A DNA stretch of 64,000 nucleotides from Phycisphaerales bacterium UBA2396 (GCA_002343325.1 DDSG01000023.1:22439-86438); one strand, 5' to 3'. Positions 9,611 to 19,250 are shown, counted from the stretch's first letter. Numbers and translations are program-made. Notes: a model not told the origin generated them from the sequence alone.

Positions 9611-10486
9611 ATGGGAGCAGCACCAGTGGCTACGACAACCCCTCTTTCCGGCAGCTCATCGTCGCACGCGCGAACCCCGAGCACCGTCGACCCCCGAGCG
9701 TTCCAGAATCTCGTCTGCCCGACCTGCGCGACCACGCTCAACGGAGCCGACCTGCTGAGCTCGGCCCGCTGTCCGACGTGCGGACTGTCGCTCGACGAGA
9801 CGATTGCGCACTACTCCGACACGCTCGCACACCTTTCACACCACGAGCAGCGTGCAATGTCGCGGCTGATGTCCATCGCAGCCGTTGCCATCCTTCCGCC
9901 TTGCTTCCTCGCCGTAAGCTCGCTTCTCAAGCTGTTCCGCCCGGACCCGGTCATCGCCCTCCAGATCATGGCCGTCGCGCTCTTCGCCAGTCAAGTGGTC
10001 GCCCCGGTCTTGATCGGGGAAGCCCTCCGCCCGTTCACTCGGTTCGCCACACGGCGCCGCAAACTCCATGTCGTCGCGTCCATCCAGTTTCTGGCGCTGC
10101 TCGTCTGCTTCACAACCATTTCCTTGACGATGACGTTCGGCTCTGGTGTCATCGGTCTCTTCAGTCCGCTCCTCGCCGCCCCCGTCCTGATCGGTGCTGC
10201 TCTTCTGCTCGTGGCATACATCCATTACTGGCTCGTCCTCGTCGCCTCGCTGCAGGCCCTGGCTTCGATCGCGGGTCGAACATCACTCAGCCTTGCCATG
10301 CAGCAAACGCCACGGCTCATCTGGATCGGACTCGCCATCTTCGTCCCAGTGCTGCCACCCCTGGCGGCCTCCCTCGTCCTGTTCCTCGTCGGCCAAGGCG
10401 CAAAGAAAGCCGCCCGCTCAGACTCAGAGTCCGCGCGGGCGGCATCCCCGCTCCACAATGCCGATCAGTTCAGAACAAAAACCTGA
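9611..10486 (+). CDS. Zinc-ribbon multi-pass membrane protein of unknown function
   Basis: 291 aa from the ATG at 9611; a GTG at 9569 in the same frame would add 14 residues. Near the N-terminus two CPTC knuckles (CPTCATTL and CPTCGLSL, about 18 residues apart) form a probable zinc ribbon. Several hydrophobic helices follow (about five or six), then a short polar tail. The arrangement resembles the other zinc-ribbon membrane protein at 12305. No enzymatic motif is visible. It converges with the beta-barrel gene, overlapping its stop by 17 bases. Confidence 0.7.
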   Translation: MGAAPVATTTPLSGSSSSHARTPSTVDPRAFQNLVCPTCATTLNGADLLSSARCPTCGLSLDETIAHYSDTLAHLSHHEQRAMSRLMSIAAVAILPPCFLAVSSLLKLFRPDPVIALQIMAVALFASQVVAPVLIGEALRPFTRFATRRRKLHVVASIQFLALLVCFTTISLTMTFGSGVIGLFSPLLAAPVLIGAALLLVAYIHYWLVLVASLQALASIAGRTSLSLAMQQTPRLIWIGLAIFVPVLPPLAASLVLFLVGQGAKKAARSDSESARAASPLHNADQFRTKT

Positions 10487-11318
10487 AGCCTAGCCCGACG
10501 CCAAAGTCGAGTTCGGGCCTCTCATCCAGCTCATTCCACAGCGGCAACTGCGCCATCACCTCAAACCCGAACGTGCGCCCCTCGTACATGAGCCCCGGCG
10601 CCCAACGCAGCTCCACGTCCCCGTTCGTCTCATAAAGCCCATTGATCTCCGCCGTCACGTACCACGCCCCCACGCTCTCGCTCGTGAACCGGTCCGGATA
10701 GATCCGGTACAGATACGCCGTGTTGAAGTTGAGCGCATCATCCGGCCCATCGCCTCCGAGGTTGGCCTCGCGCGTCCCGCCCGTGTTGAACTGGTAGATC
10801 AGATCCTGATTGAATCCGTGACGACCCCACACGCGGGTGTACACGCCGCCGAGGTGCGGGTTCACGCTCTGGCTCGCAAAGTCCCGGTCGTCCCCGCTCG
10901 TCACGCCCGCCCCGCCCAGCAGAGCGATCCGCGTCGTGTCCACGCCGCCCGTGTTCTCCATGAACACCCGGTACTTGAACGTCACGTGGATGTCCTCCAC
11001 GCCCCGATCCCACGACGTGTCACCCGACGCGTCCTTCTTCTCGCTCAGCGCCATCGGCACCTCGACCATCAACGACAACGCGCGGGCCAACCCCACGTTG
11101 ATCGTGTTCATCAGCTCGTACTTGTCCTCACGCTTCTCACCCGTCAGCGGGTTCTCGCCGTACCGGTAGAAGTGAACTTGCGAACGCAGAATCCAGTTCC
11201 CCTTGGCCGGCATCGTCGCCGCCTCGGTGTACATCGCTTCCTGCCCGTGCGCACGATCAGCGAGCATCCCGGCCAACAGCACCGGAACCGCCGCGCACGC
11301 CCATTTCGCGTACTTCAT
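10470..11318 (-). CDS. Outer-membrane beta-barrel protein (transporter-like)
   Basis: 282 aa. A signal peptide (cleavage after AHG, about residue 25) is followed by alternating aromatic/polar strands, and the protein ends in Arg-Phe-Leu-Phe, a terminal Phe typical of BAM substrates. No specific family is certain; it resembles planctomycete outer-membrane 'transporter' proteins. AAGGAG lies ahead of the ATG. It is the last gene of a minus-strand trio with the HMA-domain lipoprotein and a Cys-rich secreted protein. This context hints at, but does not prove, a role in metal handling. Confidence 0.8.
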   Translation of the reverse strand: MKYAKWACAAVPVLLAGMLADRAHGQEAMYTEAATMPAKGNWILRSQVHFYRYGENPLTGEKREDKYELMNTINVGLARALSLMVEVPMALSEKKDASGDTSWDRGVEDIHVTFKYRVFMENTGGVDTTRIALLGGAGVTSGDDRDFASQSVNPHLGGVYTRVWGRHGFNQDLIYQFNTGGTREANLGGDGPDDALNFNTAYLYRIYPDRFTSESVGAWYVTAEINGLYETNGDVELRWAPGLMYEGRTFGFEVMAQLPLWNELDERPELDFGVGLGFRFLF

Positions 11319-11332
11319 GCGATTGCTCCTTG

Positions 11333-11710
11333 TTATCGCGTGCTGATCTTCACCAACGTAAACCCGGAATCGTGCACCAGCTCGTACAGATCCTTGGGCG
11401 ACGGCGCCGTCTCTTCGGGCTTGAGCCCAAGCGTCACCGTGCCCATCCCCAGATCCACCGCCACGCTCCGCGTGTAGTCCTCACGCTCGAGCACCTTGTC
11501 AATGTTGGTCGCGCACAACGGGCACCCCAGCCCGTTGACAAACAGCACAACCTCCGTGGCCTGGATCGGCTTCGTGTCCTTCAGACGCGCCGACTCATCA
11601 GCCGTCGCCTGATGCACCACTCCCTCTTCCTCGACCCCAGCCGCTCCGCCCGACCCCGCACACCCGCCCAGCACCATCGACAACGCCAGCACCATCACAT
11701 GCATACGCAT
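11333..11710 (-). CDS. Heavy-metal-associated (HMA) domain lipoprotein
   Basis: 125 aa. The lipobox LGGC places the lipidated Cys at residue 17. After a linker rich in Glu/Ala, residues about 53-122 form an HMA ferredoxin-like domain with the metal site GLGCPLC (Cys63 and Cys66), comparable to the MerP/CopZ loop GMxCxxC. It should bind a soft metal such as copper in the periplasm or at a membrane surface. AGGAG stands seven bases before the chosen ATG; a longer in-frame start at 11794 would destroy the signal peptide. It lies 14 bases upstream of the beta-barrel gene, so the two are probably one operon. Confidence 0.85.
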   Translation of the reverse strand: MRMHVMVLALSMVLGGCAGSGGAAGVEEEGVVHQATADESARLKDTKPIQATEVVLFVNGLGCPLCATNIDKVLEREDYTRSVAVDLGMGTVTLGLKPEETAPSPKDLYELVHDSGFTLVKISTR

Positions 11711-11818
11711 GATGTTCTCCTTTGACTGCACACATGTCTTGAACAAACTGGAAACGCCGACCACGCTCAACCAGCGCGGCCACCCACCACCCACATCCTC
11801 AGCGGCGCTCCGTCCGAA

Positions 11819-12208
11819 CTAGGTCAGCCACACGCACAGCACGGATCGCTTGGGCGCGACGACGCCATCACACGCGCCAGCCCGCACGCCGCCCCTCGGC
11901 TCGTGCACTGTCCCCGCACTCTTCCCGCTCGACAGCAGCACCGCCGGATACGTCCGCAGCCCCCGAGACCGCGGCTCCGCCCGTGATCCCGCCGTCGCGA
12001 CCGCCGAGGACCCGCCCGCATCACCACGCGTCGGCCTCGAATCGCACGGACACCGCCCCCGATCAGGCCCAGGCACCCCGGGCCGACATGGGCATACGCA
12101 CGACCCGCAGCACGACCCCTCGATCCCAGGCTCCACAACCCGCGCAGCGACCCATGGCGTCACCACGGACGCCATCACCAGCACCAGACTGCAGAGCCAC
12201 GCCTTCAT
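11819..12208 (-). CDS. Possible secreted cysteine-rich small protein
   Basis: 129 aa. Residues 1-22 form a good signal peptide (MKAWLCSLVLVMASVVTPWV then AA). The mature start is Cys-rich (GSCCGSCVCPCRPG and GRCPC, about seven cysteines within residues 33-55); the rest is Arg/Gly-rich and low in complexity. No ribosome-binding site is obvious. It is the first gene of the putative metal-handling trio and reads in the same direction. It sits inside a longer open frame that continues antisense to the next gene, so the reality of the 3' part is uncertain. Confidence 0.5.
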   Translation of the reverse strand: MKAWLCSLVLVMASVVTPWVAARVVEPGIEGSCCGSCVCPCRPGVPGPDRGRCPCDSRPTRGDAGGSSAVATAGSRAEPRSRGLRTYPAVLLSSGKSAGTVHEPRGGVRAGACDGVVAPKRSVLCVWLT

Positions 12209-12304
12209 CTCACTACAGTATCGTCCGGATTCGCCCGCGCCACAAGCCACCCGCAACCAGTTATCCTGTCCTACTCGTCGACACCCAACCGACGGCAATA
12301 CGCC

Positions 12305-13468
12305 ATGAACACCGCGATTGTTCTCGTCCTCCTCGCCGCACTCTTCCTCTTCGTGGCTACAACGCTCGCCCGAAAGCCCGGGAATCCCACGGCCGGCCCC
12401 TCCCGATGGATCGCTCTGGGCGTCCCGGTCGCCGTCTGGCTCTCTTACCTCCTCATCATCTCGACCATCATCCCTACGGGCAGCAAGCTTCTTGCCTTTC
12501 TCGACGCGCTCCCCATGTCGCTCTTCATGCTCGCCCTTGTTCTCGCTTCCACAGTCCGCATCCGCACCGGGCAGACACTCCGATGCGCCGCCTGCGAGTA
12601 TGACCTCACCGGCATCGACCCTGACCCCGACGCCAAGTGCCCGGAATGCGGCTCTCGATTCGCCACGCCCGGCGGCACCGTCGTCGGCCAGCCCACCTGG
12701 CACGTCGGCCGCCTCGCCCTCTTCTGCCTCCTCATCCTCCCCTTCCTCGCTTCCGTCCTCCTTCCCTTTGTTTCCGCATCCTCGGGCCAGTCCGTGCTCT
12801 CCCGAGTTCTCCCCACAAACTCCCTTATCGCACACGTCACCAACGCCCGGGGCTTCACCCTCCACCAGTGGGACATCCTCCGCACAAGATCCCTCTCGCC
12901 CGAACAACACGAGCGCCTCGCCCTCGGACTTCTCACCCGCACACCACTGAGTCTCCATGCCTGGAGCGACGAATCCAAGTGGCTTATCGCCGAGGCCGCC
13001 GCCGGACGCCTCTCCGCTCGCGCACGCTCCGCCGCCCTCGAACGATTCCTCAGCCCCTCGATCGAACCGACAAGCCCCCCCGCACCCACGCCCGTCTTGA
13101 TCGCCGCCGATCGCCAGCAAGCCTGGGGCCTCGCCGACGTCTTCCCCAACTGGTCCTTCTACGCCATCCTCGGCCCCGTCACCAACGCCGCCGGACAAAC
13201 CGTCAGCCCTCCCGCCACGCGCCCGCTTCTCATCGATGCCGGACCTCTCGCCGCGCCCCCACCCGCCAACGAACGAACCCCGCCCGGCCCGAGGCTCGTT
13301 CCCGATACCTTCCCCCAAGGGCTCGCCTTCACCGTCTGGTTTGTCGCGACACCGACACCCATCCCCGCCGGCGAAATCGCCTGGGATCAAGGCCGCCCCG
13401 TCCTCCCCGCGGACGCGGTCGTCTTCTCACGGACCTTCAGAACATCCGCCGACGCGCCCCGTCAATAG
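12305..13468 (+). CDS. Membrane protein with CxxCxYDLTG zinc ribbon
   Basis: 387 aa. Two or three hydrophobic segments in the first 85 residues precede a zinc ribbon (CAACEYDLTG ... CPECGSRF, about residues 98-118), a pattern frequent in Planctomycetota membrane proteins. Another hydrophobic helix follows (about 135-160), then a ~220-residue largely soluble region rich in Pro, Ala and Arg with no recognised motif. Function is unknown. It is convergent with the pepA-type aminopeptidase gene, overlapping it by seven bases. Confidence 0.75.
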   Translation: MNTAIVLVLLAALFLFVATTLARKPGNPTAGPSRWIALGVPVAVWLSYLLIISTIIPTGSKLLAFLDALPMSLFMLALVLASTVRIRTGQTLRCAACEYDLTGIDPDPDAKCPECGSRFATPGGTVVGQPTWHVGRLALFCLLILPFLASVLLPFVSASSGQSVLSRVLPTNSLIAHVTNARGFTLHQWDILRTRSLSPEQHERLALGLLTRTPLSLHAWSDESKWLIAEAAAGRLSARARSAALERFLSPSIEPTSPPAPTPVLIAADRQQAWGLADVFPNWSFYAILGPVTNAAGQTVSPPATRPLLIDAGPLAAPPPANERTPPGPRLVPDTFPQGLAFTVWFVATPTPIPAGEIAWDQGRPVLPADAVVFSRTFRTSADAPRQ

Positions 13469-14958
13469 GCGCTGACAAAATCGGCGAGCAGCCGCACGCC
13501 CCACCCCGTCGGCCCGTTGATGAACATCCCCTTGTTCTCGTCCGACACGTGCACGCCCGCGATGTCCAGGTGACACCACGGCACGCCGTCCTTCACGAAG
13601 TACGAAAGGAACGCAGCACCCTGGATCGGATGCGCCTTGCGGTTCGGGTTGCTGTTCACGATGTCCGCCACCGGGCTCTTCATCATCTCGCGGTACTCCG
13701 CGTGCATCGGCAGACGCCACACACGCTCCCCGCTCTCCTTCGACGCCTCCTCGATCTTCGCCCGAAGCCCGTCATCCTCGCAGAACATCCCGCAGTACGT
13801 CGACCCCAGCGCGACCACCACACCCCCCGTCAGCGTCGCAAGGTCCACCACGCACGCCGGGTCCTCCTTCTCGCACACCCAGCACAACGCGTCGGCCAGC
13901 ACGAGACGACCCTCCGCGTCCGTGTTCGTCACCTCGACCGTTACCCCGTTGCGGTACGTGATCACGTCGTCCGGGCGATACGCCTCGTCAGAGATCGAGT
14001 TCTCCGCCGCCGCAAGGAACGCCACCACGCGCCGCTTGGGCTTGACCACCGTCGCGATCGCGTGCATCGCGCCCAGCACCGCGCATCCGCCGTCCTTGTC
14101 CCGCTTCATCCCCACCATCCCGTTGTTCACCTTCAGCGACAACCCGCCCGTGTCGTAGGTCATCGTCTTGCCCACCAGCACCACCGCCTGACCCTTCTTC
14201 CCCGCGGGCACCGCCTTCCCGAACGGGTTGTACTCCAGCCGGATCAGCCTCGGCTTGTTCTCGCTCGCCTTGCCGACATTGATCAACCCCGCGAACTTCT
14301 CTTTCTCCAGCGCATCACCCTCCCACACCCGCATCGAAAGCCCGCAATCCTTCGCCACCTGCCTCGCCATTCGCTCCATGAACCCCGTCGTCGCCACGTT
14401 GGGAGGCGTCTGGCTGAGCGTCCGGCAGAAATTCGCCGATTCCGCCAGCGCAAGCCCATACTCAAGCCCCGCCGCAAAGCCCGCCCCCTCGCCAGACACG
14501 CTCAGCTTCTTCCGCTCATCCTTCTTGCCGCCCGTCCCCTTGAACTCATCGCACGTCCACCCGATCAGCCCCAGCCCCTCACCGAACGTCCGCCCGCACG
14601 CCTTCGCGTTGGCCTTCGCCCCCGCGATCGACGCCGACAGATCCACGTGCGCCGAATCGGCCTTCGCCGCCGCCAGACGCCGACCCACATTTCCCCCCAC
14701 CGACCGCAGCGACGCCGCCTCGAACTTCGAGCGCTCGCCCAGCCCCACCACCATCACACGGGCATACTCGCCCGACGTCGGGAATGCCTCAACGATCGAA
14801 CCCGTCTCGCCCGTGAACTCCGAGCGTCCCACCGCCGCAGCCGCCGCGCCCGAAACGTCACGCCGCGCCGCCTTCGGGTCGAGCCCCTCGCCCTTGAACA
14901 CCCCGAGCACCAGCACCTGGGCCGAACCCTTGGAAACGACGGCGATCGATGTAAACAT
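13462..14958 (-). CDS. pepA: Leucyl aminopeptidase (M17 family)
   Basis: 498 aa, typical of the family. This is a cytoplasmic hexameric dizinc aminopeptidase that removes N-terminal residues from peptides. The C-terminal catalytic domain shows VGKTMTYDTGGLSLK (metal-binding Lys and Asp) and the family signature NTDAEGRLVLADAL, with the downstream Arg as catalytic residue. The N-terminal ~170 residues form the macrodomain-like region. The ATG at 14958 has AAGGAG at good spacing; the open frame extends 12 codons further upstream without support. It follows the AAA ATPase gene on the same strand after about 55 bases. Confidence 0.95.
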   Translation of the reverse strand: MFTSIAVVSKGSAQVLVLGVFKGEGLDPKAARRDVSGAAAAAVGRSEFTGETGSIVEAFPTSGEYARVMVVGLGERSKFEAASLRSVGGNVGRRLAAAKADSAHVDLSASIAGAKANAKACGRTFGEGLGLIGWTCDEFKGTGGKKDERKKLSVSGEGAGFAAGLEYGLALAESANFCRTLSQTPPNVATTGFMERMARQVAKDCGLSMRVWEGDALEKEKFAGLINVGKASENKPRLIRLEYNPFGKAVPAGKKGQAVVLVGKTMTYDTGGLSLKVNNGMVGMKRDKDGGCAVLGAMHAIATVVKPKRRVVAFLAAAENSISDEAYRPDDVITYRNGVTVEVTNTDAEGRLVLADALCWVCEKEDPACVVDLATLTGGVVVALGSTYCGMFCEDDGLRAKIEEASKESGERVWRLPMHAEYREMMKSPVADIVNSNPNRKAHPIQGAAFLSYFVKDGVPWCHLDIAGVHVSDENKGMFINGPTGWGVRLLADFVSAY

Positions 14959-15013
14959 GCAGGCTCCTTGCGCAGTCAGGCCCCTTCCGGGCAACTCACT
15001 CTCGCGCAGGACA

Positions 15014-16561
15014 TTATGCCGGATCGTCCGCCGGGACGCACCGTCCCACCGCCCACGCTCGCAACGCCTCGATCGCCTCCCGCCTCGTCACCGACAGCGG
15101 CGGGCTCTCCCGCAACGCCCCGATCACGTCCGCCGTCGTCAGTTCGCTCCCTCGCGAAAACGCCGCGTGAAGCCCCGACAGCACCGCCTGCTCGATCTCC
15201 GCCCCGCTGAACCCCTCAGACTCCCGCGCCATCGCCTCCACGTCATGCTTCGAAACGTCCTGCTTCCGTTTCCGCAGGTGAATCTCGAAAATCATCCGAC
15301 GAACCCGCTCCGTCGGCAGGTCCACGAAAAAGATCTCATCAAAACGACCCTTGCGCATCAGCTCCGCAGGCAGCGCATTGATGTCGTTCGCTGTCGCCAC
15401 CACGAACACCGGCTCCCGATGCTCCTGAAGCCACGTCAGCATCGTTCCAAACATCCGCCTCGACACCCCATTGTCATTCCCCGCATCCCCCGCCGACGAG
15501 AACCCCTTCTCGATCTCGTCGATCCACAACACCACCGGCGCCATCGCCCCCGCCTGCTTCAACGCATCCCGCAGCTTCCGCTCCGTCTCCCCGATGTACT
15601 TGTCGAACAAACTCCCGGGATCCAGCTTCATCAGCGGCCGACGCCACGCCGTCGCGATCGCCTTCGCCGCCAGACTCTTCCCCGCGCCCTGCACACCCAG
15701 CAGCAGCACACCCCGCGGCGGCGTCAGACCGAACTCAGCCGCCTTGGGCGAAAAACTCCCCTCCCGCCTCGAAAGCCACGCCTTCAATCGCTCCAGCCCG
15801 CCGATCTCCGCCAGCGACGTCGGCGCATCCACAAACTCCAGAACTCCCGCATCCTCCAGCAGCATCCGCTTCCCGCGCTGCAACGCTTCCAGATCATCAT
15901 CCGACAATCGACGATCCACCGCCACCATCTCCAGCGCCAACTGCTTCACCGCCCGCCTCGTGAGCCCGCGCAAATTCACCACCACATCCCGCAGAAAGTC
16001 CTTCTCCGGCCGCGTCACCGCCAGATCGATCTTCCCGTCACGCGCCACCGATCGAATCGCGCCCTTGACAATCTCCAGAATCTCCTCATCGTCCGGCGGC
16101 AACACCTCATGCCGAACGCTCCCTCCCCCGATGACCCCGGGCACCCGATCCGTGTGATCGATCATCACCACCGCCGACCGCACACGCCTCCCGTCCACAC
16201 CCGTCTGCCCCGCCCCCACCAGCCCGCCTCGAACCCGCTCCAGCAGATCCCGCGCCGCCCGAAGATTCGTCGCATCAGACAGGTGCTCCGCCACGTCCAG
16301 CAGAATCACCAGGCTCGGCGTGCTCAGCCCCTGCGAAAGCCACCTCAGCCCCGCCGCCGGATTCGTCGTGTTCGGCACCGGCTGGTCCGTCTCCACCACC
16401 ACCCGCCGAACACCATCCGTCACCGACCACAGCCACGGCTCAAGCCCCATCCTGCTCGCCGCGTCGAGCGCCACCTCGATCACCTCCGGCTCCTCCGACG
16501 TCACCACACGAACGCACGTGTGCCGTGCCATCAGCAGCAGCCGCAACCGTTCCGCGTCCAT
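15014..16561 (-). CDS. Ycf46-like AAA+ ATPase
   Basis: 515 aa. The N-terminal half is the divergent domain of Ycf46/FtsH-like AAA proteins, including a DEEIL...RGLTRRA helical region. The C-terminal AAA+ module shows Walker [11 protein letters not shown], Walker [13 protein letters not shown], sensor 1 VVATAND and the [14 protein letters not shown] arginine-finger region. There is no protease domain and no transmembrane helix, so it is probably a soluble remodelling ATPase; in cyanobacteria Ycf46 has been tied to photosynthesis and carbon uptake, which does not transfer here. The ATG at 16561 has GGGAG seven bases upstream; a GTG at 16582 is an alternative. It is divergent from the HIT gene. 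Confidence 0.85.
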   Translation of the reverse strand: MDAERLRLLLMARHTCVRVVTSEEPEVIEVALDAASRMGLEPWLWSVTDGVRRVVVETDQPVPNTTNPAAGLRWLSQGLSTPSLVILLDVAEHLSDATNLRAARDLLERVRGGLVGAGQTGVDGRRVRSAVVMIDHTDRVPGVIGGGSVRHEVLPPDDEEILEIVKGAIRSVARDGKIDLAVTRPEKDFLRDVVVNLRGLTRRAVKQLALEMVAVDRRLSDDDLEALQRGKRMLLEDAGVLEFVDAPTSLAEIGGLERLKAWLSRREGSFSPKAAEFGLTPPRGVLLLGVQGAGKSLAAKAIATAWRRPLMKLDPGSLFDKYIGETERKLRDALKQAGAMAPVVLWIDEIEKGFSSAGDAGNDNGVSRRMFGTMLTWLQEHREPVFVVATANDINALPAELMRKGRFDEIFFVDLPTERVRRMIFEIHLRKRKQDVSKHDVEAMARESEGFSGAEIEQAVLSGLHAAFSRGSELTTADVIGALRESPPLSVTRREAIEALRAWAVGRCVPADDPA

Positions 16562-16625
16562 CCTCGTGCTCCCGTTCGCCACCCCTTCCGATCACCCCTC
16601 CGCCCCCACCAGCCTAGCGTCCCCC

Positions 16626-17249
16626 ATGACCTCCACGCCCGGCAACCGCGCAGGTTCCCCAGCCGACCCGCCCATGGGCCCCGCATCACTCAACGCGCCC
16701 TGGCGGCAGGCCTACGTCGAAAACGTCGACAACAAGCCCCCGGCCACCCCTACCACCGGCTCCTTCCTCGCCGACGACTGGCTCACACCCCATCACGACC
16801 TCGCCAACCATGTCATCGCCAGGTCCGCCAAAGGACTCATCCTCCTCAACCGCTACCCGTACACCGGCGGCCACCTGCTCGTCGCACTCGGCGAGCCCAG
16901 GCCCACACTCCTCGACTACAGCCCCGACGATCGCGCCCACCTCTGGGCACTCGTCGACGCCGCCACCATGATCGTTCAGCACGCCCTCTCACCCCAGGGC
17001 ATCAACATCGGCCTCAACCAAGGCCGCGCCGCAGGCGCAGGCCTCCCCCAGCATCTCCACGTCCACCTCGTGCCGAGGTGGTCGGGCGACGTCAACTTCC
17101 TCACCACCATCGGGCAGGTCCGTGTGATCCCCACCGCCCTCGACGCCATGGCCGCGCGTTACCGCGCCAGCGTCGCCGCCCTCGCCCCCACCCTCTCCCC
17201 GCTCATCCTTACGCCGCCTTCGCCTGCGCCACCACCAGCCCGAGGATAA
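16626..17249 (+). CDS. HIT-domain nucleotide hydrolase/phosphorylase
   Basis: 207 aa. The HIT fold is clear: LNRYPYTGGHLLVAL, GINIGLNQGRAAGAGLPQHLHVHLVPRW, with the catalytic His triad in QHLHVHL. The length and the DxLxxHxDLAN-type N-terminal region match the Ap4A phosphorylase/hydrolase branch often found in actinobacteria and planctomycetes. It probably cleaves dinucleoside polyphosphates or AMP-linked substrates in the cytoplasm. The last 41 bases overlap the 3' end of the convergent PilZ-like gene. Confidence 0.9.
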   Translation: MTSTPGNRAGSPADPPMGPASLNAPWRQAYVENVDNKPPATPTTGSFLADDWLTPHHDLANHVIARSAKGLILLNRYPYTGGHLLVALGEPRPTLLDYSPDDRAHLWALVDAATMIVQHALSPQGINIGLNQGRAAGAGLPQHLHVHLVPRWSGDVNFLTTIGQVRVIPTALDAMAARYRASVAALAPTLSPLILTPPSPAPPPARG

Positions 17250-17562
17250 ACCGATCCCCTTCCGGCGTGCACCGCGACACCACGCCGCTGTGCGCACGCT
17301 TCAGACCAGAATCAGGCCTCAGCGTGAACCGCGAGCCGGGCTTGATCTCAACGCCGCACCACACCCCAAGACCCAGGCCCGACACATCGCGGAACACCAC
17401 CTTCGCGATCTTCGCGTACCCCTCCCCGTCGGAGAACACCGCGATCCCCTCGCCCGTCAGCGTCGAACGCTCCCGACGCCGGCGATCAAGCCTCGCGATC
17501 CGCTCTTCCGCCTTCGCCGCAAAGTCCGGCAACGCCGCCGCCGCGCTCTTGCCCTTGCCCAT
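17209..17562 (-). CDS. PilZ-like domain protein
   Basis: 117 aa from the ATG at 17562, which has GGAG upstream; an ATG four codons earlier also exists. The N-terminus is basic and helical (RRRRER, residues about 27-32). Next comes a beta-barrel-like region with DVSGLGLGV, which matches the D/N-x-S-x-x-G motif of PilZ domains. An RxxxR motif upstream could complete a c-di-GMP site. Assignment is by motif only. It may act as a c-di-GMP effector for motility or surface traits. Its 3' end overlaps the HIT gene on the other strand. Confidence 0.65.
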   Translation of the reverse strand: MGKGKSAAAALPDFAAKAEERIARLDRRRRERSTLTGEGIAVFSDGEGYAKIAKVVFRDVSGLGLGVWCGVEIKPGSRFTLRPDSGLKRAHSGVVSRCTPEGDRFILGLVVAQAKAA

Positions 17563-17705
17563 GTCTCGCTCCATCCTTGGATCGGTTCACTCGGCCGCGT
17601 CCGATCGGCCTGTACCGCGTGTATCGACCGCGCAGACGCGCGACTTCACGCGCGCGCACACCCCCGGCCTCACATGGCACAATGAACCCTTCCCACGCCG
17701 GGCCG

Positions 17706-19085
17706 TTATCCGGCCCTGCCCATCTTCCGTGCCAGCAGGAACGCCATCTCCAGCGCCTGCTGATAATTCAGCCGCGGATCGCACGGCGACGCGAAATTCC
17801 TCGTCAGGTCGCTCTCGCTCACCCCGGCGCCCCCCCCGATGCACTCCGTCACGTCCTCGCCCGTCAGTTCAAAGTGAACCCCGCCCAGGTGCGCACCGCC
17901 CCCGCGGAGCGCGTCAAACGTCGACTCCAGCTCCTTCAGAATCGCGTCAAAGCTGCGCGTCTTGATCCCGCCAGACGTCTTGATCCCGTTCCCGTGCATC
18001 GGATCGCACACCCACAAGACGCACTTCCCCGACCGACGAACCACCTCCACCAGCGGCGGCAACGCCTCCGACGCTCGCTCCGCGCCCATCCGCGTGATCA
18101 GCACGATCTTCCCCGAGTCGTTCCGCGGATTCAGCCGGTCGATCAGCCTCAGCAGCACCTCCGGCGAGATCGAAGGCCCCACCTTCACGCCCACCGGGTT
18201 GGCGATACCCCGGAAATACTCGACGTGCGCACCATCGGGGTCCCTCGTCCGCTCGCCGATCCACGGCAGGTGCGTCGTCAGGTTGTACCACCCCTCGCGT
18301 CGCGGCACCGTCCGCGTTTGCGCCGACTCGTAATCCAGGCTCAACCCCTCGTGGCTCGTGAAGAACTCAACACGCGTCAGGTCGTCCACCGTGCGCTCGC
18401 CCAGCGCCTCCATGAACCGCAGACCGTCCGCGAGCGTGCGCGTCATCCGCTCGTACTCCGCCCGCTGCGAACCCGACAGGCTTGCATGCGTGAAGAACCG
18501 AAGGTCCCAGTACTCCGGGTGGTGCAGATCCGCGAACCCACCCTCCGTGAGCGCACGGATGAAGTTCAGCGTCAACGCCGCGTGCTTGTACGCCCGAACC
18601 ATCAGGAACGGATCAGGCCGACGTGCCTCCGGCGAGAACTCCGCCCGATTGAACAGGTCCCCGAAATAGCTCGGCAGCGTCACGTCCTTCCCGTTGATCC
18701 GCGCGGTCTCGGTCGGGCTCGACCGGGGCTTGGCGTACTGCCCCGCGAACCGCCCGATGCGCGTCACGGGCTGCTTCCCGCCGTACACCAGCACGAGCGA
18801 CATCTGCAGCAGGATCTTCAGCTTGTTCGTGATCACGTCGGGGCGGCAATCACTGAGCGTCTCGGCGCAATCCCCCCCCTGCAGAATGAACCGCTTGCCC
18901 TGCTGCGCCTCGCCGATCTCGCGACGAAGCCGCTCGATCTCCCAGCTTGTCACCAGCGGCGGCAACGACCGCAGTTGTCCCACAGCCTCCCAGCGCTCCG
19001 ATTCATTCGGATACTCCACCGCCTGCGTAATCGGACGCGCACGCCACGAATCCGGAGACCACTCTGTTGCTGCTGGCTGCGTCAC
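17706..19085 (-). CDS. Class II 3-deoxy-7-phosphoheptulonate synthase
   Basis: 459 aa, the usual length for the plant/actinobacterial (class II) form. It condenses PEP and erythrose 4-phosphate, the first step of the shikimate pathway. Diagnostic segments include FILQGGDCAE, PVTRIGRFAGQYAKPRS, FFTSHEGL, VGVKVGPS and CDPMHGNG, which carry metal- and PEP-binding residues. The gene starts with GTG. No other aro genes are adjacent, though trpC and pabB, which also draw on chorismate, are elsewhere in the window. It is divergent from the small histone-like gene. Confidence 0.95.
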   Translation of the reverse strand: MTQPAATEWSPDSWRARPITQAVEYPNESERWEAVGQLRSLPPLVTSWEIERLRREIGEAQQGKRFILQGGDCAETLSDCRPDVITNKLKILLQMSLVLVYGGKQPVTRIGRFAGQYAKPRSSPTETARINGKDVTLPSYFGDLFNRAEFSPEARRPDPFLMVRAYKHAALTLNFIRALTEGGFADLHHPEYWDLRFFTHASLSGSQRAEYERMTRTLADGLRFMEALGERTVDDLTRVEFFTSHEGLSLDYESAQTRTVPRREGWYNLTTHLPWIGERTRDPDGAHVEYFRGIANPVGVKVGPSISPEVLLRLIDRLNPRNDSGKIVLITRMGAERASEALPPLVEVVRRSGKCVLWVCDPMHGNGIKTSGGIKTRSFDAILKELESTFDALRGGGAHLGGVHFELTGEDVTECIGGGAGVSESDLTRNFASPCDPRLNYQQALEMAFLLARKMGRAG

Positions 19086-19250
19086 GAGGCGATCCTCTCT
19101 CCCAACCTTTCGCGGGTCGGCCTGTTTTTTTCGGTCTTTTGCGCGTCAACCTTATCCCCGCCATTCGATCGGCCGATCCCTGAACCGGGTCGGTGATCCG
19201 GGGGGCTTCCCCCACATACCCGAACGGAATCGGGCACCGACACCGAATCG

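Noticed and set aside
11819..13390. 523-codon minus-strand frame
   Set aside because: Only its last 129 codons (signal peptide and Cys-rich part) look real; the upstream part is antisense to the zinc-ribbon membrane gene.
14228..17965. 1245-codon plus-strand open frame across pepA, the AAA gene and the HIT/PilZ region
   Set aside because: It runs antisense to two recognised genes and out of frame with the HIT gene; sequence is low in complexity.
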